The notes under the pieces are model-generated. The model was not told where the DNA came from. It saw nothing but the letters and a program-made list of their open reading frames with translations, and ran no database searches. 64,000 nucleotides of DNA from Rhizophagus clarus (lineage: Eukaryota > Glomeromycota > Glomeromycetes > Glomerales > Glomeraceae): NCBI GenBank assembly GCA_015698045.1, contig BLAL01000218.1, positions 1,178,001-1,242,000 on the forward strand, read 5' to 3'. Shown here in pieces: positions 33,323 through 45,579 of the stretch (positions within the stretch are counted from its first letter, which is position 1; every line of letters begins with the position of its first letter). Both the position numbers and the translations under genes were made by a program.

Positions 33323-33680
33323 TTAAAAGAGCATACAAAAAGGATCACCAACAAAAAATGGAACATCACAATTTTTTTTTACACCAAATGCACCTTCAGT
33401 TATACAACATTTCGAAGCAAATTCATCACAACAGTGATTAAAACAACACAGAGAAAAAATTGAAAAACATCTTGGATTATGAGCAACATTGCTGAGTTTG
33501 AGGATCACAGCAATCGTTACCACAAACTTTAAAAAAATAAAATTAAAATTATAATATATAATATTAAAAGTAAAATAATTAAATACTTATGGTACATACC
33601 AAGAGGACATTCTGGTCCTGTAACGGTGTAGATTTAGTTAATACAAAGAAAATAATTAAAAAACAAATATTTTTCTTCAT
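33323..33680 (-). pseudogene. Small cysteine-rich secreted-type protein, frame disrupted
   Basis: An ATG at 33680 opens a hydrophobic leader (MKKNICFLIIFFVL), a likely signal peptide, in a first exon ending near 33600 with a GTATGT donor. The second part (about 33528-33323) is rich in paired cysteines, but they fall in two frames: CGNDCCDPQTQQCC in one, then SLCCFNHCCDEFASKCC in the next. A one-base change near 33485 would join them. This resembles a small secreted cysteine-rich protein broken by a frameshift. Alternatively the true splicing differs and it is intact. Family and function are not recognised. Confidence 0.45.
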
Positions 33681-33914
33681 TTTCAGAACAAAATAAAAAT
33701 TTTAATTACTTTATAGAATATTTTATTTAGATCAAATGAATAAATGACTCACATTTAGATCACTAAAATTGTTCGATTGGGAATTTTCTATCGACCAAAC
33801 TGACCACAGTTTTGCTGGTACACGTCTGATTGGGTTACACCAACCAATAAAACACGTGATCAAAAATACCGATTGTAAATTATGAACTGGCCTAATAATA
33901 AATGGGTATTTTCA

Positions 33915-36244
33915 AAAGAAAGAACTCTTTCCCGTCCCTGAAAATTTGCGAAAATACAAAATTTTTTCTGACTCATTTTTTAATGTTTCTTCCTAGCAAA
34001 CTCCATCACCATCACGGATAGAGTTTTTCCCACCATAGTGTTTATCTTTTATATACTTTTATACTCTCTTTCCTTTATTTTTGGAAGGTTTAGACTATAA
34101 TTATCCCTCAGTTAATAGTTATAAAGTTAGGAACAATTTTTTTTGTCTGCGCCATCAAGCTACTTCTCCTTTCGCAACCTGAGACTAAGTGGATATTATG
34201 GCTACCCCTTCCCACCCACCTAGTGTTAATGAAAATAACGAACCTACTAAAGGTTCAGCTCTTGTTCGTCTTTACAAGCCTGCAAATATATTCCCTATTT
34301 CTTTTTCTCTTCTTCACGTTTGTCCTTATCTTTCGTGTGATACAAGAGGGGCGGGCACCTTGTTTAACACAAAGAAAGCTAGATATTACCTTTTAAGTCT
34401 AGGCCAGCTCAAAAAAACTGGTATTAGAACCAATAATTTTTCAGTGATCACAAATGATACCGATCTACCTGGTACTCATCAAAGGATTTTTTCATCTACA
34501 TCTAAATTCCCCAACATCAATTTCCTTATTGGGAACTTCCTCACATTTGTCTTTAACCTTAATCGTCAATTCCCCAGTCATATAGTCACAAAATATTTTT
34601 CACGTTTACGAGTTCTTCTTAAAGAAAAACTATGTTCAATTAGAAATAGAATAGATTCAGATAGTTTTAAGAACCGTCACACTAAAACTTATATCCGGTT
34701 TGCTAACCGCGATCACGTGATCTATTTAGGATTTTACCTTCGTTGTAAACCAGAATGCAATCTCCCGGCTGCTTCGGTCATGTCCAACAAGCGATGGCGC
34801 TGTGGAGAACATTACAATGAAATTAACGCTTGTCATAACTCGGCTCTTCATATCCCTAGAGATGCGAAATATTATGCTGATGAATTAGAGCGTCGTGCAA
34901 AAAAGAAAAAACGCAGTCCTCGAGAAGCTAAACATATTCATTCAAACCGTCTAGGCATCTCTTACGATGTCGTTATTAAAAAGTATAAGGATATTCCGGC
35001 CAGGCAACGTAATCAATTGCCTGATGCGACAAAGTGGAAATATTTTAAAGAATACAAACGTTTGCAATTTGATATCGTTAGAAGTTCTCAGCAAATCCAA
35101 CGATTTAATCGCTTAAGTACGTTAGTTTTATCACAGAATGCCAATGCAAAATACAAGAAACCTTTTATTTTAGGTGCGCTAAAAGATGGAATGAAACCTG
35201 CTACAGTGTTGAAACAACTTCATCATTGTCCCGCAAAGCAACTGCCTTATACTGGTTCAATGTTTAACTTTGTACATAATGGATTTCCTCTACAAGCTAT
35301 TCGAAAGAATGCCAAAAGATTACGTCGAAGATACAAACAGAAAATCAAGTTACCCCCATTGCCACCAGATTTTGTTGGTAATGCGATAGAATATTACCAA
35401 ACACATCATCAGATTCATTTAAACGTCCCAAGTATCTGTGAACGATACCAGCGTCACTCTCTCGCGTTAGCAGGAATTACTCATTGTGATCAAATTATTT
35501 CATATATAGATTCGCTCAGGAATGTTCCACTAAAAATAGTCCAGGATGTTACTCCAGATCATTATCAAGATGATAGCATCTATGTTATTTCTCCAGAAGA
35601 TGCAGCTTTATTGGCCACACCCAACACTTGTTTACGTCGAATTCACACTCCACTGTCACCTTTGTCAGAATCAACTCCCAACCGTTTACGACGGTCAGAA
35701 TCACCAACTTTTTCAAGTATTGCTACAAGTTCTACTCCTAGGATTTCTCATACAACCAGTTACACAGTTGATCATCAAGGTTTAACGCAAAGTGGGAGTC
35801 TGTCGACTCCACCGCCTGATAGAATTAAACGATTTAATTATAACAGTGGTTCGATGTCTAAAGACGTCAGATTTTCTGACGCCTAATTACAATTTTTGTG
35901 ATAATATTACAATTATGGACCTTTTTAACCCCTATAATATTCTACACCTGACAGAATTTACGTGTAGCATCAATAGATGAAAGAAAAATTCGGTTCCTTA
36001 ATTAGATTAGAAGTAAGGCGTTACTCATCTTTTTAGTGTGAACGGGGTGTGAATGGTAGTCCTCTTGGGCTCGGTAAGCAGATGATTTTCTGCTTCTGTT
36101 TCTCAGGCGGACAAAGCTAGCTCTTTTAGAGGTGGTGATAGTTAGTTATGGATTGCGTATCGTTTGTCAATTTTGTATTTGATAATCAATATTATTTCTG
36201 TCCTAATTGTTTGTTCGTGTTTAAAAATAAAAATAAAAAAATAA
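33915..36244 (+). mobile_element. Complete 2.3-kb retroelement with one non-RT ORF and LINE-like 3' end
   Basis: Flanked by an 18-bp direct repeat AATAAATGGGTATTTTCA (about 33897-33914 and 36245-36262), so both ends are defined. It has about 270 bp of 5' leader, one ORF (34189-35886), a 3' region and an A-rich tail with AAAAAT units (about 36223-36244). The last 190 bp, from GTCCTCTTGGGCTCGGTAAG (about 36058), is homologous to the 3' end of the LINE at 24016-25665. There is no reverse transcriptase, endonuclease or RNase H, so it must depend on a LINE machinery in trans. Confidence 0.8.
34189..35886 (+). CDS. 565-aa ORF of a non-autonomous retroelement, function unknown
   Basis: A single uninterrupted frame with ATG at 34189, inside an element with clear target duplications. 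I do not recognise the family. Visible features are a central segment with scattered cysteines and histidines (CKPEC at about 34748, then CGEHYNEINACHNSALH at about 34801-34851) that could bind metal. A strongly basic, possibly helical stretch (ERRAKKKKRSPREAKHIH, about 34888-34945) and a second basic patch (RLRRRYKQKIK, about 35320) follow. The C-terminus is rich in serine, threonine and proline. An ORF1-like nucleic-acid-binding protein is a reasonable guess from basic patches and context; a captured host gene is possible. The long intact frame argues for a recent insertion. Confidence 0.7.
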   Translation: MDIMATPSHPPSVNENNEPTKGSALVRLYKPANIFPISFSLLHVCPYLSCDTRGAGTLFNTKKARYYLLSLGQLKKTGIRTNNFSVITNDTDLPGTHQRIFSSTSKFPNINFLIGNFLTFVFNLNRQFPSHIVTKYFSRLRVLLKEKLCSIRNRIDSDSFKNRHTKTYIRFANRDHVIYLGFYLRCKPECNLPAASVMSNKRWRCGEHYNEINACHNSALHIPRDAKYYADELERRAKKKKRSPREAKHIHSNRLGISYDVVIKKYKDIPARQRNQLPDATKWKYFKEYKRLQFDIVRSSQQIQRFNRLSTLVLSQNANAKYKKPFILGALKDGMKPATVLKQLHHCPAKQLPYTGSMFNFVHNGFPLQAIRKNAKRLRRRYKQKIKLPPLPPDFVGNAIEYYQTHHQIHLNVPSICERYQRHSLALAGITHCDQIISYIDSLRNVPLKIVQDVTPDHYQDDSIYVISPEDAALLATPNTCLRRIHTPLSPLSESTPNRLRRSESPTFSSIATSSTPRISHTTSYTVDHQGLTQSGSLSTPPPDRIKRFNYNSGSMSKDVRFSDA

Positions 36245-36250
36245 AATAAA

Positions 36251-36772
36251 TGGGTATTTTCACAAATGGTCTGATTGAGATAAGGATTAAGATTAGCTTG
36301 AGATTGATTGAGATTGAGATTAGCGTATCAATCTTAATTCACATGGAATTCAGAGCGTCTTCACAAATGACCTGATTGAGATTTGGGATTGAGATTAGTC
36401 TGAGATTGAGATTAGCATTTCAATCTTAATTCACATGAAATTCAGATTAGGGTTATGGGTGTCTTCACAAGCGGCCTGATTGAAAATAAGATTGAGATTA
36501 ATCTGAGATTGAGATAAGCGTTTCAATCTTAATTTACATGAAATTCAGATTAGGATTATGTCTGCTAGTTAAATTCGATAATGCCAGCCAGACTTTTAAA
36601 GCAGGCTAAAAATTTCCCTTTAGGATAACTCATTAAACTTGATTCGTTTGACTTTAATATTACTTGATGATTAAGATTGAATTCTATACGAAATTTCAAT
36701 CATGATTAGCTTGAAATTGAGCTTAATCTCAATCATGTTTTTTGTGAGGATGCCCAATTATTAGTGTTGTTA
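36251..36772. mobile_element. MITE-like repeat with inverted ends and internal tandem copies
   Basis: The left end TGGGTATTTTCACAAA (in the right-hand duplication of the retroelement) and the right end TTTGTGAGGATGCCCA (about 36745-36760) are inverted versions of TGGGyATyyTCACAAA, followed inward by CTGATTGAGAT-like words on both sides. Inside are three tandem copies of a roughly 105-110 bp unit (about 36255-36565) with GATTGAGATTAG and CAATCTTAATTCACATG. No clear target duplication is seen. Confidence 0.55.
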
Positions 36773-39700
36773 AATCCAAGCTCAGATTTAAGTTAGAAGC
36801 TGATTCAGTTTGGCTTGACTTGAAAGATATTAAGCTGCAGCTGTTCGTCTTGAGCTGATTTAAGCTGATGGAACTGATAGAGTCAATCAAGTTAGTAATT
36901 TTTATTTTATTTATCTATAAAAATAAATACACTCTAACATTTATGTCAAAATCATTTTGTAAATTACCACATTCTTCAACAAAATATTTTAAAAATTTGT
37001 AATTAAGTTCAACTTACATGCGAGACAAATAAATTTGCAACCAATCTATATATCATTTTATCATGTTAAAATACACAAATTGAACAGGACCTCAAAATGT
37101 ATATATAGGGGTTATAGACTTGTAGGGATCAGATGACTTTTGAATTTTCTACTATGTGCTGTACGCAGAGGTATTCTATAAGGTCAGTATGCAACACAAC
37201 ATTGAAACCCTGGAGAAAATAAGCAAATTAAATCTTCTGACCTCTGATTTGAATAAAGATACAAATAATGTTAAAATTTTCATTTACTACAAATATATAT
37301 TATATGGTGTTGGAAGTCTATATTTGACAATATAATAAATTGGGTAATTATAAATCTTTCAGCACTTTAAAAAAAATAAAATTTTGAAGAAAATAATTCG
37401 GTACCTTTATGATTACTATTAAATTACCTATTTTTGAATCAAAAAAAAAAATTCACATGAATGCAATTTTATTTGTCAATATTTTGTAATTTGGACTGAA
37501 ATTTTAATCCATCCCTATAAAAATTGATCATAGAAGTTGAATTCATCTATTACCAGTTCGATTTTCCAAATCAAATTTTTGCCAATTTCCTTTTATATCC
37601 ATGCTTGTATATAATTGTTTATTTTTCTTACAAAATTACGAGTTTTTATTGGCTATTCATTACTCACGTGACAGACTGGAAATCTGAAACTTTGTCGAGC
37701 ATAGACTTCTGACCTCTTCTGACACCACATGAATTTAAATTTTTTATGCTTTTAACTATATAATGAATTTTCTTAAATTACTAAGTGCTACTTTAATTAA
37801 AACACAGTGACAAATAACTCGCTCGTATTACTGATAGCACAACAATCAAATATAAACACTCATATCGTACGCAAATAAGAATCTTGCCTCATAAAATATT
37901 TCTATGGTGGCTACGCAACCCTTACATATATATTTCATGGTCCTATTGAACTGCAAATCAAAATTCTAACCCCATAAAATATTTCTATTATTGTGACACT
38001 ACTCATATATATAGGTCTTTAACCATCCTTGAACTTCAATGATTCACTTTTATAATTTTATTCATCTGAATTAGAATAAAAATTTCTTAGGCACACACAC
38101 CACACGAGTTCAATGTGGGCAATCAAAACAAATTACAGTATTAATTCTTACCTACGTGGTTTGCTTTACAAAGCAAAAATGATATATGCACGTGATATAT
38201 GCATGTGATCCACATTAGAAATAAATTAACTTTGGTCCCGCTGAAAGTTTATGTTATCAGACTTCCGTGAGTCCTCAAATCTCAGAAATGCAAATTTACA
38301 GTCACAGTCAGAAAAAAATACATGTGTATAATGTTTTGTCCGCATCGTGAGTAGATACGTAGTATCATTGCTATCCTATTAGGTTCAGAAATAAAACATT
38401 ATTATTTTAGAGAATAAAAATTTTTCGTATGATTAATTCACCATAACAAAGCCATATTTTTGATTACTACATAGTATATTATACATTTACTATACGACCG
38501 GAAATTGCGTTAAATAAAATTTTCAATTATTATTATTAGTATCGATTCATTCTTTTTCATGATTAAGTACACGAGAAACAGTTTGCCTTGTAAACAATAT
38601 TTTACTGAAATCTCAAGCAATAAAATCATATTTAAGAATAAGAATGATACAGTAGTAAATTTATTGAGGATATAAAATAACATTGAACTATTTCAAAAGT
38701 TACCTTCGAAATCTTAGATATGAACATTTAAAACCTAAAATAAACGAACTTGAATTATATACTGTGGGTGGAAGATTCAAATCTCATCAGCGATTATATT
38801 CGCCATACCAGAATTTGAGCATCTTTACTAGCGTCTAATTACCACAACTCCCGGGTTAACAATCCCATAGACTCTAATGAAAGTATTTAGTCTATCCCTG
38901 CGAGTATCAGGTTCATAAAAAATCTGTCTCTAATCTCGTTACAGTCAAGAGAAATTTAAGAGCATAATTTTGATAGTGGTGTTTGTCATTACTAGTGATA
39001 TTTAGCAATATTCAATTTAAAAATCTCATTCAAATAGACAAGCATGGACAAGCTCGAAAAAAGGATGAATAAATTCGATGTCAGACTTGAGAAAGTTTCA
39101 ATGATTTAATATTAAAAGTTATCTTAATATTGATAATCCACAAGAAATGGAAAAAAAAAATTGATTTCGCTCTACAATAACGATTATAATGAACTCATTT
39201 TTATATTTTTTTTTTTTTTTACTTGGATGTGTCATATATATATATATATATAATAATAGATTTTCGTTCATATAGAATTTATATCGAACATAAAATTATA
39301 AAAAAAAAAAAAAATGCAATTTACCGCAAAATAAAGCTTTCGTTTCATCAATAATTTTTAAATGTTGATATATTATTAAATTTTGAGAAATGGGAATAAC
39401 TAGCATCAATAATAGGTGTTTCAACTGTTTCTAACTTATAAAATGAGAATTACTCCGTACCGCAGTATCCTACCCAATGCGCGAATTTCCGTCGCTATAA
39501 GGGACCCAATTTTTCTGAGTTAAATTCCTTTTTCAGCCCTAATTCGATCGAATTTGCAAGCTTGATACCTTTGAAGGAGAGTTAGAACTCCCGGAATAAC
39601 TTGCACGTGATTGGATTGAATGAGCAAAATGCTTAATGTTGAATCATTTCATTTTGGGGTTTCGATATAAGCTAGTCATCTTATTAATTAATCAAAAGTG

Positions 39701-40404
39701 GACGGTATATATTAAAAGAAGTTAAATATGAAAATGACTGGTTTTTGATATTCTTTTAATGTATTCTTGTTTCTTTTGTTAATAATACTCTATATTTAAT
39801 CTTTACATAAAAAATCTTGACAACTGTTATTTTTCATTAACAAATCGTGAAATCATTCTCCAAACATCTGAAATCTTAATGAAACAAAAACTTGTTGCTA
39901 CGCTGATACCCTACCACGTTTCTTCCTCATTTGTAACTCAACAATATATATATATATATTATATTACATTATATATGAAGAACATTACAAAAAACATATT
40001 CAAAGCTGAAGAAAATAGTTTCTATTTTTTATTAATGTTCTTAACCGAATACATTATGTATGTCATGTGAATGTTGTCATAAATTTATCGTAAAAACAAT
40101 TATAAATAATAAAAAGATACCTTTACAAATAGCAACGTATATGAAATACAAAGAATTACTCTCATAAGCCATAAAAATGTAATTTTCTCAAAGTAAAGAA
40201 TGATCGTTATGAGCAATTATAAAAAACACATTTTAGCTAAGCTCATCATACCTTCCAATAGTAAAATATTTCAGTTATCCGCAAACTTCGTTCCCTAAAA
40301 AAATGTAAACCTTTATAATTTCAAATACGCCAGAATCGTGTAAATATACTCACATTACAAAAATTAATTAATTCCTTTGATAGCACTATGCTTATTTGAT
40401 TATT
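36773..40404. other. Long AT-rich intergenic region
   Basis: I see no gene, RNA gene or recognisable element here. Features are a (TA)n microsatellite at about 39232-39252, several homopolymer runs, and a slightly more GC-rich stretch at about 39450-39620 without an open frame. Confidence 0.45.
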
Positions 40405-42071
40405 TCAATGTCTCCTTCTTGGTGGAGTACGTGAACGTCTCCTGTTATAACTTCCTCGTCTATCCGGTGACCTTGATCGTGAACGTCTATCGTATGAAGA
40501 ACGTCGATCACTAATAACAACATATAGGAAATTAAAATAATGATTATTAAAAATTATATGGTTCACGTATTGTATATTGTGAATAATTTATTTAACATAC
40601 TAATCATAACGTCCACCACGATAGTCTCTATGTCGGTCGCGTTCATAACCCCTGTCACGGTCTCGGTCACGTTCTCGTTCTCGGTCGCGGTCATGGTAGT
40701 TTCTTCCTTCTCTTGAGTCACTACCACGATCCTTATTCTTTTCCTTAAGTTCTTTTAATAAATCTCGTATTTTTAAATATCCAAGATGCATCTAAAATTG
40801 AATTTTTTTTTTTTTTAAAAAAAGTAAAATAAAATATAATGCAGAGAAAAAAAAACATTCAAATTTTAAACCTTTCCGCCAAAATGGTCCGCTAATCTAT
40901 TGTGCGAATTAATTATAAAATTAGTCATTATAATACTACGAGTTTCAGTCAAAATTCAATTATCTTTTCCAATCATACCGTCTATCCGAATCAAATATAG
41001 ACAAATAAGCACTACACACTTCACAAACGCGCAACTTTTGCTGTTGTGATGGACCACTACCTTCTGCTGAACTTTTAAGCTCTTTCTATTTTAAAAGAAA
41101 CTATTGTTAACAAATTTGTCAACTTTAAGTTGATTATTTGAATTATGATCACGCTAACCTCTTTCTCCGTTTTTATAGCTTTTTTGGCTTCTACATCTTG
41201 TAATAATTTCATTGATTCAGTAACTTTACCCTCTTCACCTAATAATCAACGTGTATATATCTTATTCGTAATGTATTAAATTAAAATTATCTCCTATTAT
41301 TAATTATATTATTATATTTACCGAGAACTTCTACTTCTTTAGTTAATTCCGATATTTCTGTTGCTAAACTTTCGATCTCTTTTGTCTACCCGAATACAAT
41401 AAAAAGTAAATTTATAGGAAGATCAGATGAAAAAAAAATATTTAAATTCATACATACTAATTGTGTGACTTTGGCACTGTCTTCTGGAGTTTTATCTAAA
41501 CGTTTTTGTGCACTTGCAATTTTACGATCACAATCTGCAACAAAGTTGGCGAGATTTCGTTCAAATTCAGCTTCATAATCACATTCCTTTCTTTTTTTCG
41601 CTTCTTCATATTCGGATTTTAATCTTTCCGAATGCATTTTTGGACACGCTCCAAGATCCATTTTCTACATGAAAAATATATTAATTAAAATCGGATAAGT
41701 GAGAATTAAATGAATTACATTTAATTATCTTTAATATTAACCGTATTGCTGTTTACATAAAATATTTGGAATGCGAATTGCAATCGTGTTAGACAATTTC
41801 AAAAAATAAATTCTTGTAAGAACTCGTGTTCAATTATTCTAAAAAAGGTTCTTACGTGAAGAGGTCATGCGGACAAAGTCCACAAAGGTAATTTCGACAA
41901 ACTTTTTCGTCATCGTATTTCATATGATCTGGAACACCTCCTAGCGCCTCGGCGCCCATTAAAGCCTTCATAAAAATACGTAGTCATTAATTTTGTAAAA
42001 AACTATTCACAACATAAGTAACAAAAATCTCTTCTCCACACCTCCAAAGCTTTTCTTGCTTCTGCTGCCAT
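40405..42071 (-). CDS. LUC7: LUC7-like U1 snRNP splicing factor
   Basis: Start ATG at 42071 (MAAEARKALE), stop at 40405, in at least nine short exons; the assembled protein is about 305 aa. LUC7 proteins belong to the U1 snRNP and help choose 5' splice sites. A first CCCH-type zinc finger is visible in KVCRNYLCGLCPHDLF plus MDLGACPKMHSERL. A long coiled-coil region follows (SEYEEAKKRKECDYEAEFERNL onward, exon near 41386-41661). The second C2H2-type finger is VCEVCSAYL...RLADHFGGKMHLGY. The C-terminus is an arginine/glutamate/aspartate- and RS-rich tail (about 40405-40730). Order and lengths match human LUC7L. It lies just 166 bp downstream of the cysteinyl-tRNA synthetase stop codon on the same strand. 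Confidence 0.93.
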
Positions 42072-42237
42072 ATTCTATTTGAAGTAAAAAAATTTTCTTT
42101 GTAATTTAATTTTATATTTTTTAACATTGTGTCACGGGCTAATCTATATCACGTGATCTCATAAAGAAAATTCAAGCTCAAATTTATTTTAGACTCGAAA
42201 ATTTTATTGTTTATGATTTTATTGAAGTAAATTTTAT

Positions 42238-45200
42238 TTATTCAGTATTAGTGGATTCATTATTGTTAGCAACCCAAGCTAAATATTCTGTGTGTAATTT
42301 CTTTTGTGCTTCCCATTCCTTTTTTAATTTCTTAATTCTATTCTTAGGAAGCTCTTGTCCTTGCCCATCAAGTGTTGGAATTCCCTAAAGTAAAAAAAAT
42401 ATAGTTAGTATTGTAAAATGAAAACTTCTACGTTTATTATCTTGCAACATTACCTGTTCATCAAATGCGGAATAAGCATTTTCCTGATCTTCTCCTTTTA
42501 CATTCTTGAACATATCCTCAGCAGCTAATTTACCCTTTTCCAATCGTTTTCGTCTCTCTTCTTCTTTGGCTTTTGCAATCTCTTCTTTTCTAGCGGCTTT
42601 TTCTGCTTGAGCTCTTAGTTTTGCTTCTCTAACTTTAATTAGTTCATTCTTATCTACTAACTTTACCAAAGCTTTACCATCTTCCTGGTCATCCAATGAT
42701 ACACCTAATTCGACTAAATCCACATCTCTTAATTTATCACTTAGTACCAAAAATTCACTGTAATCCTTTTTTTGTCTAGCAAATTCACGGATGTTATCAC
42801 GGAAACCTGATAGAATCCTTAAATATGGAAGAACAATATCTTCCGTCTATAAAAATTTTTCATATAAGTAAAATGTCAAGAAACAACAACTTACAAAATA
42901 TCATTCAAAATAACTCACATTTCCAACTTTTTGCTGTTCTGATACTCTAAAGCCAATTTCCTCCAATGCAGAATTTCCTATTACACCAAAAATTCTTAAC
43001 ATTTTCGTAGCATATTTTGCAACATTTTCAAGTACATAGACATTTATATTATTTCTTCCATTAGATAAATAAATATTGGTCTTATTAATTAACTCCATCA
43101 ATTCAGACATAGCAGCCGGTGTATTTATAGAATCACAAAGGGCCGTGTGGATTGCTACTTGTTTTTCACGAAGGCTATGAAAGAGGGGGAGAACGCTATA
43201 ATTCTTTTTTTTTTTTTAAAAAAAAAAAAATAGTAATATAAACCTAGCTCACATACAGACTTATTATTTCTCTTTCAGGATTTCGATACCGATGTGTTCC
43301 ATCTGATTCATAAACGCTATGTTTATGTTCATTCAAAAGAGCTTTTGTGTTGATGAAGAAATTCTAATCAAAAATCAGTAAGATGACGAACCATAATATA
43401 CAAAAAACAAAATTTTAAAAATTAAAAATAAGTAAATAAATAAATAAAAAATAAAATAAAACAAAATTAAATTACAAATACATTTAAAATAGACTCGATG
43501 CTTTTGACTTCAGACATACTACTCTCTTTAAAATCAAGTTTAGAATCCCATTGGTGAAGAAGGAAACACAATCTTAATTGCCTAGGTGTATAATTCTCTA
43601 ATGCTTGCTACGTTTCATTGAGTTAATATCAATATATTTCCATATACTGGAACACATGAATTTAATATTCTCACCTGAATTGTAATGAAATTCTTTAAAG
43701 ACTTGCTCATTTTCTGACCTTCAACATGTAAATGTCCAACATGAACAAAATAATTAACCCATTGTTCACATTCATGATAGGCCTATATTGAGGATACAAG
43801 AATATTAACATTATATTAGATAATGAATTCAAGAATAATGAATGATATAATAGCTTGCCTCGGATTGCGCTAGCTCGTTATCATGGTGCGGGAAGGCCAA
43901 ATCAATTCCTCCAGAGTGAATATCCATATTTTCTCCAAGAATTTCACTAAATTAGGAAGCAATTTGAATTTAATTTATCAAGAATTAATGTAAGATATCA
44001 AAATATTTTATACCTGGCCATTACAGAACACTCTATATGCCAACCAGGCCGCCCCTAATTTATAAAAATGTTATAAAATTGGTGGTAAAAGCAAAACGTT
44101 CTTGCAAAGTTTAATACTTACCGGGCCCCATGGGGATTCCCATGATGGTTCACCAGGTTTACTTTTTTTCCACAAAGCAAAATCGCTCTTGTTTTTCTTT
44201 CCTAGCAATTGGCTTCCTAAACTGCCTTCACCTTCTTCAATTAAACCTTCATTCCCGGCAGACCACGGTTGCAATTTTGCATAATTATGCGTTTTCTTAG
44301 CGTCAAATTCCTGTGTATCAAAATAGACCGATCCATCCACTACATAGCCATAGCCATTTTCAATTATTCTTTTTACATATTCTACTATTTCAGGAACATA
44401 TTCGCTAACTCGAGTCAAAATATCACACGGTCGAACCTAATAATGTGAATTTAGAATCAGAATGACCAAAAAATGTAACAATCCATTCTTACATTTAATA
44501 ATTCCATATCTTTCATGAAATCTTGCTCCCAATAAGCAGCCAAGTCACGAAAAACTTTCTGATCCGTCACCGTATGTCCTTTCTATTGAATATATGAAAA
44601 CAAAATGAGGGTAGTAATTATTTCCACTCTACTTTCTCATTAGCCATTAACATACCTCCTTATCTAACCATGATGAAACGACATCTTTAGATCCAGTCAA
44701 CAGTTGATGCGCTGCTTCTTGACTCACATCATTATCTTCTAGTGAGCATTCAGCAGATGCAACAACTTTCACTGTTTCTCTCTAATAAGAGTAAAATACA
44801 AAGGTAAAATAATAAAGTTCCTTTCAAAAAAATATATTATTTTTCAGTTGAAAACTGTTTAACATACTAGAGTATTTGCATACAAAAGATATTTTGGATC
44901 CTCTTTGGAAGGAGCTAAATTAAGCGCTGATCTATTATTTGCGACACCAAGCTTGGTTTGAGCAAAATCGTTTAATGCAGCCTTAACCTGTTCTATTAAT
45001 TCTTGAGTAAGAGAATTTGTTTCCGATTTGAAATTATTGAAAAGGTAATTTTGACGAGCACGAAGTATGATCTAAGAAGTATTATTAACGTTATATAGTT
45101 ACAAAAAAAAACAACCTTCAAGTAGAAGTAAAATGTCTTCCTATAATACCTTATCATCGATATCAGTAATGTTCATTACAAATAAAATATCATAATTAAA

Positions 45201-45579
45201 ATAATCCGTGAGTACACGTCGAAGGATATCTATTGTTACATATAATCTAAAAAAAAGTAAAAGAAATTAATTAACCAAAAAGGAAAAAAATGAAATAATT
45301 CTCGTTTTTATACCTTGCATGACCGATATGTGAAGAATCATAAACTGTTGGTCCACAATTGTACCAAGTTATTTGTTTTCCATTTTTCGGGATAAAATCA
45401 ACCTGCGTTCAATGAAAATGAAATCTTTCATACATTCAACAAACAAATATTCGACTAAATTTAAAAGCTTTAAATTTTTATCACACCTTGCTTCTTGTAA
45501 GTGAATTGTAAAGTTTAAGAGTAGGTAATGGCAACTTATTCTCTGGAGCATGCCATTCTGGTTGACTCTTACTAGACAT
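42238..45579 (-). CDS. CARS: Cysteine--tRNA ligase, cytosolic type
   Basis: Start ATG at 45579 ([19 protein letters not shown]) and stop at 42238, in many short exons. It charges tRNA-Cys with cysteine. Class I signatures are present: [17 protein letters not shown] (about 45304-45360), holding a zinc-binding cysteine and HIGH, and [14 protein letters not shown] (about 43681-43721), the KMSKS loop. [20 protein letters not shown] and [17 protein letters not shown] (about 44128-44270) are typical of the eukaryotic enzyme. A lysine/glutamate-rich C-terminal extension (exon about 42385-42840), as in fungal and animal enzymes, precedes a last exon ending [13 protein letters not shown]. No mitochondrial leader is obvious. 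The upstream neighbour on the other strand is the WW protein, 1.4 kb away. Confidence 0.93.

Noticed and set aside
44102..44284. Plus-strand ORF of 60 codons
   Set aside because: Antisense to conserved cysteinyl-tRNA synthetase exons (WSAGNEG...), which are certain coding sequence.
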